From the NCBI RefSeq assembly GCF_016583905.1, contig NZ_NRRY01000005.1, positions 100,550-164,549 on the forward strand: a stretch of DNA of 64,000 nucleotides, read 5' to 3'. The first letter of the stretch is position 1. Each line of letters opens with the position of its first letter. The notes beneath the pieces were generated by a model. It saw only the letters and a program-made list of their open reading frames with translations, searched no databases and was not told the origin of the DNA. The position numbers and the translations under genes are program-made. This stretch comes from Lamprobacter modestohalophilus (GTDB lineage: Bacteria; Pseudomonadota; Gammaproteobacteria; Chromatiales; Chromatiaceae). Shown here one piece after another: positions 11,173-20,248 of the stretch.

Positions 11173-13149
11173 TCAGCGTCCACGCCAAAACAACCGGTCC
11201 AACGCTTGCAGTGTCAGCTTAACCCAAGTTGGGCGACCATGATTGCACTGATCGGCGCGCTCGGTGCGCTCCATCGCCCGCAGCAGCGCGTTCATCTCCG
11301 GCAGGGTCAGCTGTCTGTTCGCCCGCACTGCACCATGACAGGCCATGGTCGACAGCACGCGGTTGATCTCAGCGCGCACGCGATCACTGCTGCCTTCGGC
11401 AACCAGATCGGCAAGCAGGTCGCGCAGCAACTGCTCCGGATCGGCGCCACTGAGAATGGCTGGGATCGCCCTCAGCAACAGGCGCTCCGGGCCGACCCGA
11501 TCGACACTGACACCCAGCGTTGTCAGCACTTCCTGCTGTTCTTCGGCGAGATCGGCCTCGCGCCCTGAGACGGCCACCGCGATCGGAACCAGCAGCGGCT
11601 GTTGCTGCACCGAGCCCTGGCCCCAGCCCGCCTTCAACCGCTCATAGCCGATGCGCTCATGCGCAGCGTGCATGTCGACCAAGATGAGCCCATCGGCGCC
11701 CTGGGACAGGATGTAGACACCGCTCAACTGGCCGATGGCGAAGCCAAGCGGTGGCAGTTCCTGATCTGAATCTCGGTCATCGCCTGAACCTTCAGGACCG
11801 ACATTGTCCCAGCCCTGCGTCAGATTTTCCCCGAGGCCAGCTCTCAGATCAGCACTCGAAGCGGGCCGCGAATCGAGCCCCGCGGCCTCGCCTCGGTCGA
11901 GCAGCGCGGCAGCCAAGACGGGGTCTAGAGTGCCATCAGGCGCGGGGTCCGGCATCTGCAGCGCCAAGGCCGCGGCATAAGCGCTACGGCCATCGCTGAT
12001 CCGCAACGGCAGACGGGACTGAGTTGGTGCCGTCACCTCGGCCGCAGTAGCGGCAGCGACCGGCTGTTCCTCCGCCCCAAGGCCAGCCAGTGCCGGATCA
12101 GCCGCAATCCTGGCCTGCGCCCCACCCTGTTCACAGCTGCCGGCAAGGCGACGATGCAGGCTGCGGAACAGGAAGTCGTGCACCTGCCGGCCCTCGCGGA
12201 AACGGACCTCATGCTTCGCCGGATGGACATTGACATCGACCTGGCGGGGATCGAGCTGCAGATAAAGCACATAGGCCGGGTGACGTCCGTGATGGAGCAC
12301 ATCTTGGAACGCCTGTCGCACCGCATGGGCGACTAACTTATCGCGCACCATGCGGCCATTGACGAAGAAGAACTGCAGGTCGGTTTGACTGCGCGAGAAC
12401 GCCGGACGCGCCACCCAGCCGCTGAGCGCGAGCCCGACCGCCTGCTCATCCACCTCGAGCGCATGCTGCACAAAGGTCTCGCCGAGCAGCGTCTGCAAGC
12501 GCTCGCCACACGCATGCGCTGACAACGGCTCCGACTCAGGCGCAGCACGCAGATCAAAGAGCTCGCGACCGTTGTGCTGCACGCGAAAGCCGACATCAGC
12601 ACGCGCCAGCGCCATGCGCCGGATCAACTGCTCGATGTGACCCAGCTCGGTGCGTTCGGTGCGCAGGAACTTGCGCCGCGCTGGCACACGATAGAACAGG
12701 TCACGCACCTCCACCGAGGTGCCGACCGGATGCGCAGCCGGCGCCACCTCCCCCGCACAATCGGTGCCGTCGGCGCTCAGGCGCCAGCCGTGCTCGGCCC
12801 CCGGCTCCCGGGAGATCACCTCGAGCCGCGCCACTGAGGCGATGCTCGGCAGCGCCTCGCCGCGGAACCCCAGGCTGGCGACCGATTCCAGATCATGGAG
12901 GCTGCTGATCTTGCTCGTCGCATGGCGAGAGACGGCTAGGGCGAGGTCCTCAGCGCCAATTCCAGAGCCGTCATCCCGCACGCCAATGCGTTTGATCCCG
13001 GCCTGCTCCAGCTCGACGACGATCTGTCGCGCCCCGGCATCGAGGCTGTTCTCGAGGAGCTCTTTAACGACCGAAGCCGGGCGCTCGATGACCTCACCGG
13101 CGGCGATCTGGTTGACGAGAAGCGGGGGTAGCGAACGGATGCGTGGCAT
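11173..13149 (-). CDS. mutL: DNA mismatch repair protein MutL (with endonuclease motifs)
   Basis: Links MutS recognition to strand incision. The 658-residue protein starts MPRIRSLPPLLVNQIAAGEV and has the GHKL ATPase domain (catalytic Glu in KELLENSLDAGA near residue 35, DDGSGI near 66, GFRGEAL near 98). A variable Ala/Glu-rich linker follows. The C-terminal domain has DMHAAHERIGYE from residue 492, ACHGAVRANR and CNHGRPTW. These match the DQHA(X)2E(X)4E, ACR and CPHGRP metal-site motifs of MutL nicking endonucleases, which E. coli MutL lacks. An in-frame extension of 12 codons upstream of 13149 is not conserved. Confidence 0.97.
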   Translation of the reverse strand: MPRIRSLPPLLVNQIAAGEVIERPASVVKELLENSLDAGARQIVVELEQAGIKRIGVRDDGSGIGAEDLALAVSRHATSKISSLHDLESVASLGFRGEALPSIASVARLEVISREPGAEHGWRLSADGTDCAGEVAPAAHPVGTSVEVRDLFYRVPARRKFLRTERTELGHIEQLIRRMALARADVGFRVQHNGRELFDLRAAPESEPLSAHACGERLQTLLGETFVQHALEVDEQAVGLALSGWVARPAFSRSQTDLQFFFVNGRMVRDKLVAHAVRQAFQDVLHHGRHPAYVLYLQLDPRQVDVNVHPAKHEVRFREGRQVHDFLFRSLHRRLAGSCEQGGAQARIAADPALAGLGAEEQPVAAATAAEVTAPTQSRLPLRISDGRSAYAAALALQMPDPAPDGTLDPVLAAALLDRGEAAGLDSRPASSADLRAGLGENLTQGWDNVGPEGSGDDRDSDQELPPLGFAIGQLSGVYILSQGADGLILVDMHAAHERIGYERLKAGWGQGSVQQQPLLVPIAVAVSGREADLAEEQQEVLTTLGVSVDRVGPERLLLRAIPAILSGADPEQLLRDLLADLVAEGSSDRVRAEINRVLSTMACHGAVRANRQLTLPEMNALLRAMERTERADQCNHGRPTWVKLTLQALDRLFWRGR

Positions 13150-13281
13150 CCTTGTGATGGAAGCAGAAACCCAGCGATGGAGCAAGCCGACTGTCTCGGC
13201 TTCTGTGCTTCTAGACTTATGGGCTTCTGGGCTTCTCGACCCGCGCGTCCCCGCTCTGCCGCCGCTCCCCGCTGAGCCGAT

Positions 13282-14739
13282 TCAACTGCCGGGGATGATC
13301 AGCACCTGCCCAGTGCGAATCTCATCGCCGTGCAGCTGGTTGATATCCCGCAGCACACTCAGCCTGACGTTATAGCGACCCGCAATCTCGGACAGGGTAT
13401 CGCCAGGTTCGATGCGATGTTGACGCGCCCCCGAGGTCGTCGCCTGAGCAAGCGTCTGTGCCGACGTCTTGGCAAAGCGCGTGCCCGGCGGCGGGTACTC
13501 GGCGAAGTACTCGATGATGCCGTCGAGGATCGCGTCAGCGAGCTTGTTCTGGTAGCTCGCATTGCGCAGCCGCTTCTCCTCGTCCGGATTCGAGATAAAG
13601 GCGGTCTCGACCAGCATCGACGGGATATCCGGTGACTTCAGCACCGCGAAACCGGCCTGCTGAATACGCTGCTGATGCACTTCACCCAGCCGTTGCAGCT
13701 TCGACAGCACCTTGCCGGCCGCGATGCCGCTGAGTTCGATCGTTGCGTTCTGACTCATCTCGAGCAGCACGCTGGCGAGTAGATCATCACGCTGTTTGAG
13801 ATCGACGCCCCCGATCAGGTCGGCACGGTTTTCGCGCTCGGCAATCCAGCGTGCGGCCTCGCTGGTTGCCCCACCCGCCGAGAGTGTGAACACCGACGAG
13901 CCACGCACCCGTGGATCTTTGAACGCATCGGCATGGATCGAGACGAAGAGGTCCGCGCGATGCTCACGCGCGATCTCGATCCGCTTGCGCAAGTGAAGGT
14001 AGTAGTCGCCATCTCGAACCAGCACCGCTCGCATGCCCGGTTTAGCATCGATGCGCTGCGCCAGCTTGCGCGAAATAGCCAGCGTGATGTCCTTCTCGCG
14101 CGTCCCACCGCCACCGACCGCCCCCGGATCTTTCCCGCCGTGGCCGGCATCAACAGCGATGATGAGATCGCGATTCGACGGCTTTGCACTGCGAATCGAG
14201 AGATGCTCGTCACCTTGGTTGATCGACGCCAGCCCGGCAGCCTTGGGGGTGACACTCGCCGCGACCGCCGCCTTGGCGTTAGAGCTGCTGGCCGCGCTGG
14301 AGCCCGAGCTTGCCCTGCTAGACGCCACCATCGCGCCAGACCGCGGCGAGAGATCGATCACCAGCCGGTGACCATGCGAGCCGCTCGGCCCCAGGTTGAA
14401 GCTCTTCGCCCGCACCTGCTGTTTCAGGTCGAGCACGATGCGGAGATCATCGCCTTCACGAATACCGCTGCGCAGGCTGGCGACGACGGGATCTTCGGCT
14501 GCAGGCTCAGGAAGATCACCCAGGAGTCGCGCATCGATCAGATCGATCACGAGTCGGTGCGGATCATCGAGCGCAAACACCCGGTGCCCGACGGGAGACT
14601 CGACATCCACCACGAAGCGCGTGTACTCGGGGCCAGTCCACATGCGAGCGCCATCCACAGCAACCTGACCCCCGAAGGCCACGCCAGCGAAGCTTACAAC
14701 AAGCATCAAGAGACTGGTTCGAGCCAGCGTCCAAAGCAT
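13282..14739 (-). CDS. amiB: N-acetylmuramoyl-L-alanine amidase with AMIN and LysM domains
   Basis: Periplasmic zinc amidase that splits septal peptidoglycan during cell separation. The 485-residue protein has a signal peptide (SLLMLVVSFAGVAFGGQ), an AMIN domain (about 25-130), a Ser/Ala linker, then an Amidase_3 domain: zinc ligands in VDAGHGGKDPGA near 199, REKDITLAISRKL, VSIHADAF and catalytic PSMLVETAFISN. A C-terminal LysM repeat follows (HRIEPGDTLSEIAGRYNVR...GQVLIIPG, about 440-484). The LysM tail and position before mutL point to AmiB rather than AmiC or AmiA. Confidence 0.95.
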   Translation of the reverse strand: MLWTLARTSLLMLVVSFAGVAFGGQVAVDGARMWTGPEYTRFVVDVESPVGHRVFALDDPHRLVIDLIDARLLGDLPEPAAEDPVVASLRSGIREGDDLRIVLDLKQQVRAKSFNLGPSGSHGHRLVIDLSPRSGAMVASSRASSGSSAASSSNAKAAVAASVTPKAAGLASINQGDEHLSIRSAKPSNRDLIIAVDAGHGGKDPGAVGGGGTREKDITLAISRKLAQRIDAKPGMRAVLVRDGDYYLHLRKRIEIAREHRADLFVSIHADAFKDPRVRGSSVFTLSAGGATSEAARWIAERENRADLIGGVDLKQRDDLLASVLLEMSQNATIELSGIAAGKVLSKLQRLGEVHQQRIQQAGFAVLKSPDIPSMLVETAFISNPDEEKRLRNASYQNKLADAILDGIIEYFAEYPPPGTRFAKTSAQTLAQATTSGARQHRIEPGDTLSEIAGRYNVRLSVLRDINQLHGDEIRTGQVLIIPGS

Positions 14740-14800
14740 CAGTCAGGGTACCTGTGCGCGGTATCACCACCGCTTGGCTAGGTGGTATTTTTACCTCTAG

Positions 14801-14829
14801 AGCATAGACGCATCCGAAACAATTTCCAA
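14801..14829 (-). promoter_or_regulatory. Sigma-70-type promoter upstream of amiB-mutL-miaA
   Basis: On the minus strand TTGGAA (-35, 14824-14829) and TATGCT (-10, 14801-14806) are separated by exactly 17 bases. The pair lies 62 bases upstream of the amiB ATG, in the 278-base gap after tsaE. Four of six bases match each consensus box. This would make amiB the first gene of a transcript separate from nnr-tsaE. Pattern inference only. Confidence 0.5.
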
Positions 14830-15017
14830 GCTGAAACGGATGCTTGAACGCACTTCTTGACGGCCCGACGAGCTTAGAGTAGCGCCGGCGCAACAGGGCA
14901 TCAAACAGGACATCAATCAGTTACCAGACCCGCAGCTCGGGCTCGACCAAGCCCATGCGGGCCGCCAACGACAGGCTCAGCGGGCACTCTGGCCCGGCCA
15001 GGAGCAGGCCAGCCTGA

Positions 15018-15566
15018 TCAGTCTAGCGCTGCCGCCTGGTCCGCCAGCGCCGACAGGATGGGAGTCCAATTTGGGCAGGCATTCAGCCTGATCCGGCGCC
15101 GATCCCCGGCATGCTCGATCAACAGCTCAAGATCCGCCGGCGGCAGTGCGCCAGCGCCTCGCTCCGGCCATTCGATCAGGATCAAGCCGGGACGCTCGAG
15201 CAGATCACGGAGACCGAGGTAGTCGAGTTCCTCCGGATCAGCCAGGCGATAGAGATCCAAATGCACGACCGGCGGATCAACCGCGTCATAGGGCTCAATC
15301 AGCGTGTAGGTGGGGCTGCGCACTGCACCCTGGTAGCCCAGCCCGCGCAGCAGACCACGTACCAGCGTGGTCTTGCCGGCACCAAGGTCGCCGCGCAGGT
15401 AGACGATACCCCGATGGGGCCGCAGCAGCGTTGCCAAACGCGCACCGAGCGTCAGTTGCGCGGTCTCACCGGCAACCTCGAGCTCGACCTGTGCCGGGGA
15501 CTCGGCCGCTGCTGACGTGTCGCCGACCCGATCTGACTGCTGATCTCGATGCTGGAGTGAATGCAT
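15018..15566 (-). CDS. tsaE: tRNA threonylcarbamoyladenosine biosynthesis ATPase TsaE
   Basis: ATPase partner of TsaB and TsaD in formation of t6A at position 37 of ANN-decoding tRNAs. The 182-residue protein has Walker A GDLGAGKTTLVRGLLRGLG near residue 62, the conserved RSPTYTLIEPY near 83, VVHLDLYRLADPEEL near 96 and IEWPERG near 124. The family is usually about 150 residues; the extra 25 residues at the N-terminus are Gln/Ser-rich and may mean that the true start is further in. It follows nnr as in E. coli yjeF-yjeE. Confidence 0.94.
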   Translation of the reverse strand: MHSLQHRDQQSDRVGDTSAAAESPAQVELEVAGETAQLTLGARLATLLRPHRGIVYLRGDLGAGKTTLVRGLLRGLGYQGAVRSPTYTLIEPYDAVDPPVVHLDLYRLADPEELDYLGLRDLLERPGLILIEWPERGAGALPPADLELLIEHAGDRRRIRLNACPNWTPILSALADQAAALD

Positions 15567-15650
15567 ATCTGGATGCTGCCTTAGATAAGGAACGGGGCAA
15601 GAATGACCGGAGCATCGACAAGCCAGCGACGACCTTCTTCAACTGGCATC

Positions 15651-15709
15651 GTTACCACGAATCTCACGCGATTCATCTTCCGGGGTGACACCGCGCCAAC
15701 AGCCTTAGG
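15651..15709 (+). repeat. Dispersed intergenic repeat, copy A
   Basis: Contains AATCTCACGCGATTCATC, then TCCGGGGTGACACCGCGCCA and ends GCCTTAGG. It is the most diverged copy in its GC core (GACACCGCGCC instead of GGCGCCGCGCC). It lies between tsaE and the 3' end of nnr. See copies at 11108, 32532 and 34733. Confidence 0.7.
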
Positions 15710-15725
15710 CGATTTCTGTCAAAGC

Positions 15726-17240
15726 TCATACCGCCTCATCCGCCAGGCCGAGCAGCGGCTGCAGGGCAGCAATCAGATCGCTGACGATCAGACCTCGCTC
15801 ACCCTGCTCCGCCGCGCGATCGCCGGCCGCCCCGTGCAGGCAAACACCCGCCTCAGCGGCTGCAACCGGCTCCATACCCTGCCCGATCAGCGCGGCAATG
15901 ATACCGGTCAGGGCATCGCCCATGCCTGCGCTCGCCATACCGGGATTGCCGTCCATACAGACCGCGACTGGACGCAGTCCGGGGCCATCGACCAGGGTGC
16001 CGGCACCTTTGAGCACGACGACACCACCATAGCGCTCCTGCAGGTGCTTCAGTGCAGCAAAACGGTCAGTCTCGACCTCGGCAACCGAACAGCCCAGCAG
16101 CCGCGCTGCCTCACCCGGGTGCGGCGTCAGCACCCAGTTGCTGCGGCGCTGTGGGTCCTGTGCGAGCAGGTTGAGCCCATCGGCATCCAGCACCAGCGGT
16201 GTGTTGGCCGCAAGCACCTGCCTGTACAACGACTGTCCCCAGGTGTCTTGTCCCAACCCGGGCCCGAGCGCGACCAGGGTGGCACGCTGCAACAGGGCCC
16301 CGAGTTCGGCGGCCTCCGCTACCGCATGCACCATCAGCTCGGGCCGGGTGAGGTTGAGCACCGCCGCATGCGCCGGATGGGTCGCAATCGCAACGCGACC
16401 AACCCCTGCCCGCAGGGCGGCCTCGCCGGCAAGACGCGCCGCGCCACTCATGCCCTGGTCACCACCGACCACCAGTAGATAGCCAAAGTCACCCTTGTTG
16501 GCGCACCGCCGACGTCGCGGCAACAAGCGTCCCTGCTGGCTCCAGTCGATCCGACGCGCGGCTGGGATCTCGCTGGCATAGATCAGCGCTGGCACACGCA
16601 GGGCATCGAAGCAGACCTCGCCGCAATACTCCGGGCCCAGCCCGGTAAAGAGGCCGCACTTGAGACCGATGAAGCTGATGGTGGCAGCAGCCTTGATCGC
16701 CGCGCCCAGCACCCGACCACTATCGGCATGCAGACCCGAGGGTATATCCAGTGCCAGGATGGGTGCTCGCGAGGAATGACACTGAGCAACGGCGGCCGCC
16801 CAAAGCCCTGTCAGCGGCCGCTCGAGGCCGGTTCCAAGCATCGCATCGACGATCAGCTCAGCGTCTGGCGGCAGCCGCGTAAACGGCTCGATACTTCCGC
16901 CCGCTGCTTGGTAGGCCTGAGCAGCGCTCAAGGCCGCTCCCTGCAGCCGACTGTGATCTCCGAGCGTCAGCACGCGCACCCCGAGCTGAGAGTGATGCGC
17001 AAGCCTGGCGATCACATAGCCATCGCCACCGTTGTTGCCCGCTCCGGCCAACACGACGAGCGACCGCGCTTGCGGCCAACGTGCGCGTAACAACGAAAAG
17101 GCCGCAGCTCCTGCGCGCTCCATGAGCTGCTCGGCCGGAATGCCATACTGCTCGATCGCAATCCGATCCAAGCTCCTGACCTGCTCGGCGCGATAGAGTG
17201 CGCGGGGCAACTGCTGAGATTCGGGTAACACGCGGGTCAT
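15726..17240 (-). CDS. nnr: Bifunctional NAD(P)H-hydrate epimerase / ADP-dependent dehydratase
   Basis: Repairs hydrated NADH and NADPH formed by heat or GAPDH side reactions. The 504-residue protein fuses an N-terminal YjeF_N epimerase domain (VVLAGAGNNGGDGYVIARL near 62, VDAMLGTGLERPLTG near 129, LALDIPSGLHADSG near 158) to a C-terminal ribokinase-like dehydratase. The latter has GDFGYLLVVGGDQGMSGAA near 251, VLTPHPGEAARLLG near 378, GNPGMASAGMGDALTGIIA near 438. Both active regions are intact. It is upstream of tsaE in the conserved order. Confidence 0.96.
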   Translation of the reverse strand: MTRVLPESQQLPRALYRAEQVRSLDRIAIEQYGIPAEQLMERAGAAAFSLLRARWPQARSLVVLAGAGNNGGDGYVIARLAHHSQLGVRVLTLGDHSRLQGAALSAAQAYQAAGGSIEPFTRLPPDAELIVDAMLGTGLERPLTGLWAAAVAQCHSSRAPILALDIPSGLHADSGRVLGAAIKAAATISFIGLKCGLFTGLGPEYCGEVCFDALRVPALIYASEIPAARRIDWSQQGRLLPRRRRCANKGDFGYLLVVGGDQGMSGAARLAGEAALRAGVGRVAIATHPAHAAVLNLTRPELMVHAVAEAAELGALLQRATLVALGPGLGQDTWGQSLYRQVLAANTPLVLDADGLNLLAQDPQRRSNWVLTPHPGEAARLLGCSVAEVETDRFAALKHLQERYGGVVVLKGAGTLVDGPGLRPVAVCMDGNPGMASAGMGDALTGIIAALIGQGMEPVAAAEAGVCLHGAAGDRAAEQGERGLIVSDLIAALQPLLGLADEAV

Positions 17241-17340
17241 GAAATCGTCCTCTCGAAACGTCCTACGAACAGCGCGCGTCGCCAGCCCGGACGATGAAGC
17301 GCTTGTTTTACGGCAACCGACATGAGGGCCGAAGACATGA

Positions 17341-17384
17341 GAGCCGAATCAGGGCCGAATCGGGACCGAATCGGGACCGAATCA
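17341..17384. repeat. 11-bp tandem repeat (about four units) at the 3' end of orn
   Basis: Units GAGCCGAATCA, GGGCCGAATCG, GGACCGAATCG and GGACCGAATCA follow each other without spacers, with weaker units on both sides (GGGCCGAAGAC before, GATCCGAAG after). The last unit includes the orn stop codon (17382-17384). It is a good candidate for a variable-number tandem repeat. Confidence 0.8.
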
Positions 17385-17930
17385 GATCCGAAGTAGCTCG
17401 GCGCGATAGTGGGCCAGCTCGGCGATCGACTCCTTGATATCGGACAGCGCTAGGTGGGCACCCTCCTTTTTAAACGCATCGGCCACCTGTGGCGCCCAGC
17501 GCTGCGCTAGAATCTTGACTGTGCTCACATCCAGGTTGCGATAATGGAAGAAGGATTCGAGGCGAGGCATCCAGCGCGCCAAGAAGCGGCGATCTTGGCA
17601 GATACTGTTCCCGCACAGCGGCGAGGCCCCGGCCTTGCACCAGGCCTCGAGGAACGCCAATGTCTTCACCTCAGCCGAGCGCTCGTCTTCGCGGCTGTTA
17701 CGGACCCGTTCGAGCAGTCCAGAGGCCGCGTGGTGGGTTTGGTTCCAGTCGTCCATCGCCGCCAAGACATGCTCGGGCTGACGGATCGCAAGCACCGGCC
17801 CCTCAGCAAGGACCTTCAGGTCTGAGTCGGTCACTAGGGTTGCGATCTCGATGATCTGGTCGCGGAACGGATCAAGCCCGGTCATCTCCAGATCAATCCA
17901 GATCAGGTTGTCTTCGTTTACCACAGTCAC
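17382..17930 (-). CDS. orn: Oligoribonuclease (3'-5' exoribonuclease, DEDDh)
   Basis: Degrades di- to pentaribonucleotides, including pGpG from c-di-GMP breakdown. The protein has DEDDh motifs: [12 protein letters not shown] (ExoI, D and E), the ExoII region [13 protein letters not shown], and Exo[17 protein letters not shown]. Length 182 residues from a GTG at 17930 equals the family norm; a second GTG lies two codons on. An ATG at 17999 would add 23 unconserved residues. Divergent from the cytochrome and rsgA genes, like the orn/rsgA pair of E. coli. It is functionally linked to the EAL protein at 27634. Confidence 0.95.
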   Translation of the reverse strand: MTVVNEDNLIWIDLEMTGLDPFRDQIIEIATLVTDSDLKVLAEGPVLAIRQPEHVLAAMDDWNQTHHAASGLLERVRNSREDERSAEVKTLAFLEAWCKAGASPLCGNSICQDRRFLARWMPRLESFFHYRNLDVSTVKILAQRWAPQVADAFKKEGAHLALSDIKESIAELAHYRAELLRI

Positions 17931-18044
17931 CCCGTAAGGTTCGAAAGTCGATTCTACCCAAAGCATTGCAGGACTCAGCTCAAACTGACTGAGCGTCACT
18001 GCAGCCTCTTCAGCCCATTTGCCATTCCACTCGTGGAGAATCTC

Positions 18045-18332
18045 ATGATCCAGCGTTTCCTGCTCAACCTAACCGCCGCGTCCTTGATCACCATCGGCAT
18101 GCATGCCCAAGCCGAGGACGCCGTCGATGCGCAAGCACTGTTCGATCAGAACTGCACCAGCTGTCACGGCTCCGAGGTCTACACCCGTGATGATCGGCGC
18201 ATCGACTCACTCGACGCCTTGCACGGCCAAGTCCGCATGTGCGAGCAGAACCTTAACCTGACCTGGTTCGACGATCAGGTCGATGCCGTCACCGCGCTGC
18301 TCAATCGCGAATATTACAAGTTTGAGCCTTGA
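18045..18332 (+). CDS. Small monohaem c-type cytochrome
   Basis: Exported electron carrier of unknown partner. The 95-residue protein starts [20 protein letters not shown], a signal peptide ending near AQAED, and has one haem-binding CTSCHG at about residue 36. Candidate distal Met is in QVRMCEQ. An extra Cys in MCEQ is unusual. The ATG at 18045 has GGAGA seven bases upstream and is preferred to a GTG at 18033. It is followed by rsgA after 21 bases. Similar small cytochromes next to orn/rsgA are known in related bacteria, but I cannot name the family. Confidence 0.88.
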   Translation: MIQRFLLNLTAASLITIGMHAQAEDAVDAQALFDQNCTSCHGSEVYTRDDRRIDSLDALHGQVRMCEQNLNLTWFDDQVDAVTALLNREYYKFEP

Positions 18333-18353
18333 CCGCGGCCCGGCGCTCTTAGC

Positions 18354-19364
18354 ATGCCTCGGCGGCGCCTCTCAGAGCGACAGATCGCGCGCATCGAACG
18401 CATACAAGACCGCCGCCGCAGCAAGGTCGAGGCGCGTGCCGAGCTCGCGCTCAGCGAGCTCGACGACGAGGCCGCCCGCAACGGTCTCGTCGTCGTCCGC
18501 CACGGCGCCACGCTGATCGTCGAGGATCAAGACCAACAGTGCCATTACTGCGTCACCCGACAACATATCGGCCATCCCGTCTGCGGTGACCAAGTGGTCT
18601 GGCAGCCCAGCGGCCCAAACGCTGGCGTCATCACTGCGATTCAAGCACGCGAAACGCTACTCAGCCGGCCCGGCGCTAGCGGCCACGACAAGCCGCTCGC
18701 GGCGAATATCGGCCTGCTGACCATTGTCGTCGCACCGCAGCCGCCGCCGAGCGGTTTCCTGATCGATCAGTACCTGGTGGCGGCGGAGCGGATCGGCGTC
18801 TCGGCCCTGATCCTCTGCAACAAGATGGACCTGCTCGACGACAGCGAGCGCGCGGCCTTCCTCGGCCGGCTCGAGCATTACGCCAAGATCGGCTATTCGC
18901 TGCTACCGTTGAGCCTCAAGCAGGACCCTAGCCTTGCGCCGCTGCGCGAGCATTTTGCCGGACGCTCCGGCATCTTGGTCGGTCAATCTGGCGTCGGCAA
19001 GTCCTCGTTGATCAAGGCCCTGCTACCCGATCAGGCGATCCAGATCGGGGCCCTCTCCGATGCAACGGGGCTCGGGCGGCATACCACCTCAGCGGCAACT
19101 AGTTATCGCCTCGACAGCGGCGGCCGCCTGATCGACTCCCCCGGTGTGCGCAGCTTTCGACTCGGACCCATTGCGCGCGCCGAGCTCGAGCAAGGGTTCC
19201 CTGAGTTCCGGCCATTCATCGGCCACTGCCGCTTCAGCAACTGTCATCATCAACACGAGCCTGATTGCGCAATCCTCGCTGCCAGCGCCGATGGCGCGAT
19301 CGCACCTGATCGGCTATTGGCCTTCCAGCAACTCGCGAAGGACATCACCCGCGGCGCGGAGTGA
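18354..19364 (+). CDS. rsgA: Ribosome small subunit-dependent GTPase A
   Basis: Circularly permuted GTPase that checks 30S maturation and releases RbfA. The 336-residue protein starts with an Arg-rich tail (RRRLSERQIARIERIQDRRR) and an OB-fold. The G domain has the permuted order: NKMDL near residue 162 (G4), then P-loop GQSGVGKSSLIKALLP near 211 (G1), TGLGRHTTSA (G2) and DSPGVRSF (G3). It ends with a zinc knuckle of pattern CRFSNCHHQHEPDC. All features are standard. The start could lie a little later than the listed ATG. Confidence 0.97.
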   Translation: MPRRRLSERQIARIERIQDRRRSKVEARAELALSELDDEAARNGLVVVRHGATLIVEDQDQQCHYCVTRQHIGHPVCGDQVVWQPSGPNAGVITAIQARETLLSRPGASGHDKPLAANIGLLTIVVAPQPPPSGFLIDQYLVAAERIGVSALILCNKMDLLDDSERAAFLGRLEHYAKIGYSLLPLSLKQDPSLAPLREHFAGRSGILVGQSGVGKSSLIKALLPDQAIQIGALSDATGLGRHTTSAATSYRLDSGGRLIDSPGVRSFRLGPIARAELEQGFPEFRPFIGHCRFSNCHHQHEPDCAILAASADGAIAPDRLLAFQQLAKDITRGAE

Positions 19365-19445
19365 TACCTTGAAAAAGCACCCCTAGTCGCTTGGGGATGA
19401 CGCGCTACGAACATCAGCACCGCTGATCAAAGATTGGAGACGCAG

Positions 19446-19916
19446 ATGGCCCATTGGCTCCTGAAATCAGAACCTGATGCCTTCGGAATCGAGAATCTCA
19501 AAAACCGTCGCAACCAGACCGAGCCTTGGGACGGGGTTCGCAACTATCAGGCACGCAACATGATGCGTGATCAGATGCAGGTCGGGGACCTCGGCTTCTT
19601 CTACCACTCGAACGTCAAAGAGCCGGGCATCGTTGGCATCATCGAGATCGTGAGTGCGGGCCACCCCGACCCCACCGCATTCGATCCGCACGCCAAGTAT
19701 TACGACCCGAAAAGCGATCCGGACCATCCGCGCTGGTATCTGGTCGATGTTCGCTTTGTGCGCGATCTAAAGCGCACCATCAGCCTCAGCGAACTCAAGG
19801 ACCATGCCGATGATGCACTGGCCGGCTTTCCACTGGTGCGCAAAGGCAATCGCTTATCGATCATGCCGGTCACCGATCAGCAGTGGGAGTTTATCCTTGG
19901 CCTCGAGAACGGATGA
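19446..19916 (+). CDS. EVE domain-containing protein
   Basis: The EVE (PUA-like) fold binds modified bases in DNA or RNA; the bacterial role is unclear. The 156-residue protein matches the family over its full length: MAHWLLKSEPDAFGIENL at the N-terminus, WDGVRNYQARNMMRD near 34, VGDLGFFYHSNVKEPGIVGI near 52 and DPKSDPDHPRWYLVDV near 90. The ATG at 19446 follows TTGGAGACGCAG and is preferred to 19434. It is 81 bases after rsgA and convergent with minE. Confidence 0.93.
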   Translation: MAHWLLKSEPDAFGIENLKNRRNQTEPWDGVRNYQARNMMRDQMQVGDLGFFYHSNVKEPGIVGIIEIVSAGHPDPTAFDPHAKYYDPKSDPDHPRWYLVDVRFVRDLKRTISLSELKDHADDALAGFPLVRKGNRLSIMPVTDQQWEFILGLENG

Positions 19917-19972
19917 ACGTTGCCGGGCAGGACTTCGGCGGCGGCTATTGAACGGACTCAGCGGATCGCGGC

Positions 19973-20245
19973 TCAAGACCGAGCATCGGCATCCGGCAAC
20001 ACGATGTTCAACTCAAGGATCTCGTACTTGTCTTCTTGTTCGTAGTGCACTGAAACCGCATCGTTATCGACCTCCACATACTTGCGGATCACGGCGAGGA
20101 TCTCCTGCTGCAGCCGCGGCAAGTAGGAGGGTCGATCACGCGCGGCACGATCATGTGCAACCAGGATCTGCAGCCGTTCTTTCGCGACTGAGGCCGAGCC
20201 CTTTCGCGCCCCGCCCGGGCCGCGGAAATAGTCGAGTAGCCCCAC
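19973..20245 (-). CDS. minE: Cell division topological specificity factor MinE
   Basis: Displaces MinD from the membrane and drives pole-to-pole oscillation that places the Z-ring at midcell. The 90-residue protein has the N-terminal MinD-contact and membrane-targeting part (MGLLDYFRG...SVAKERLQILVAHDR) and the C-terminal topological specificity domain (YLPRLQQEILAVIRKYVEVD). It starts 3 bases after the minD stop. Full length for the family. Confidence 0.97.
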   Translation of the reverse strand: MGLLDYFRGPGGARKGSASVAKERLQILVAHDRAARDRPSYLPRLQQEILAVIRKYVEVDNDAVSVHYEQEDKYEILELNIVLPDADARS

Positions 20246-20248
20246 AGA

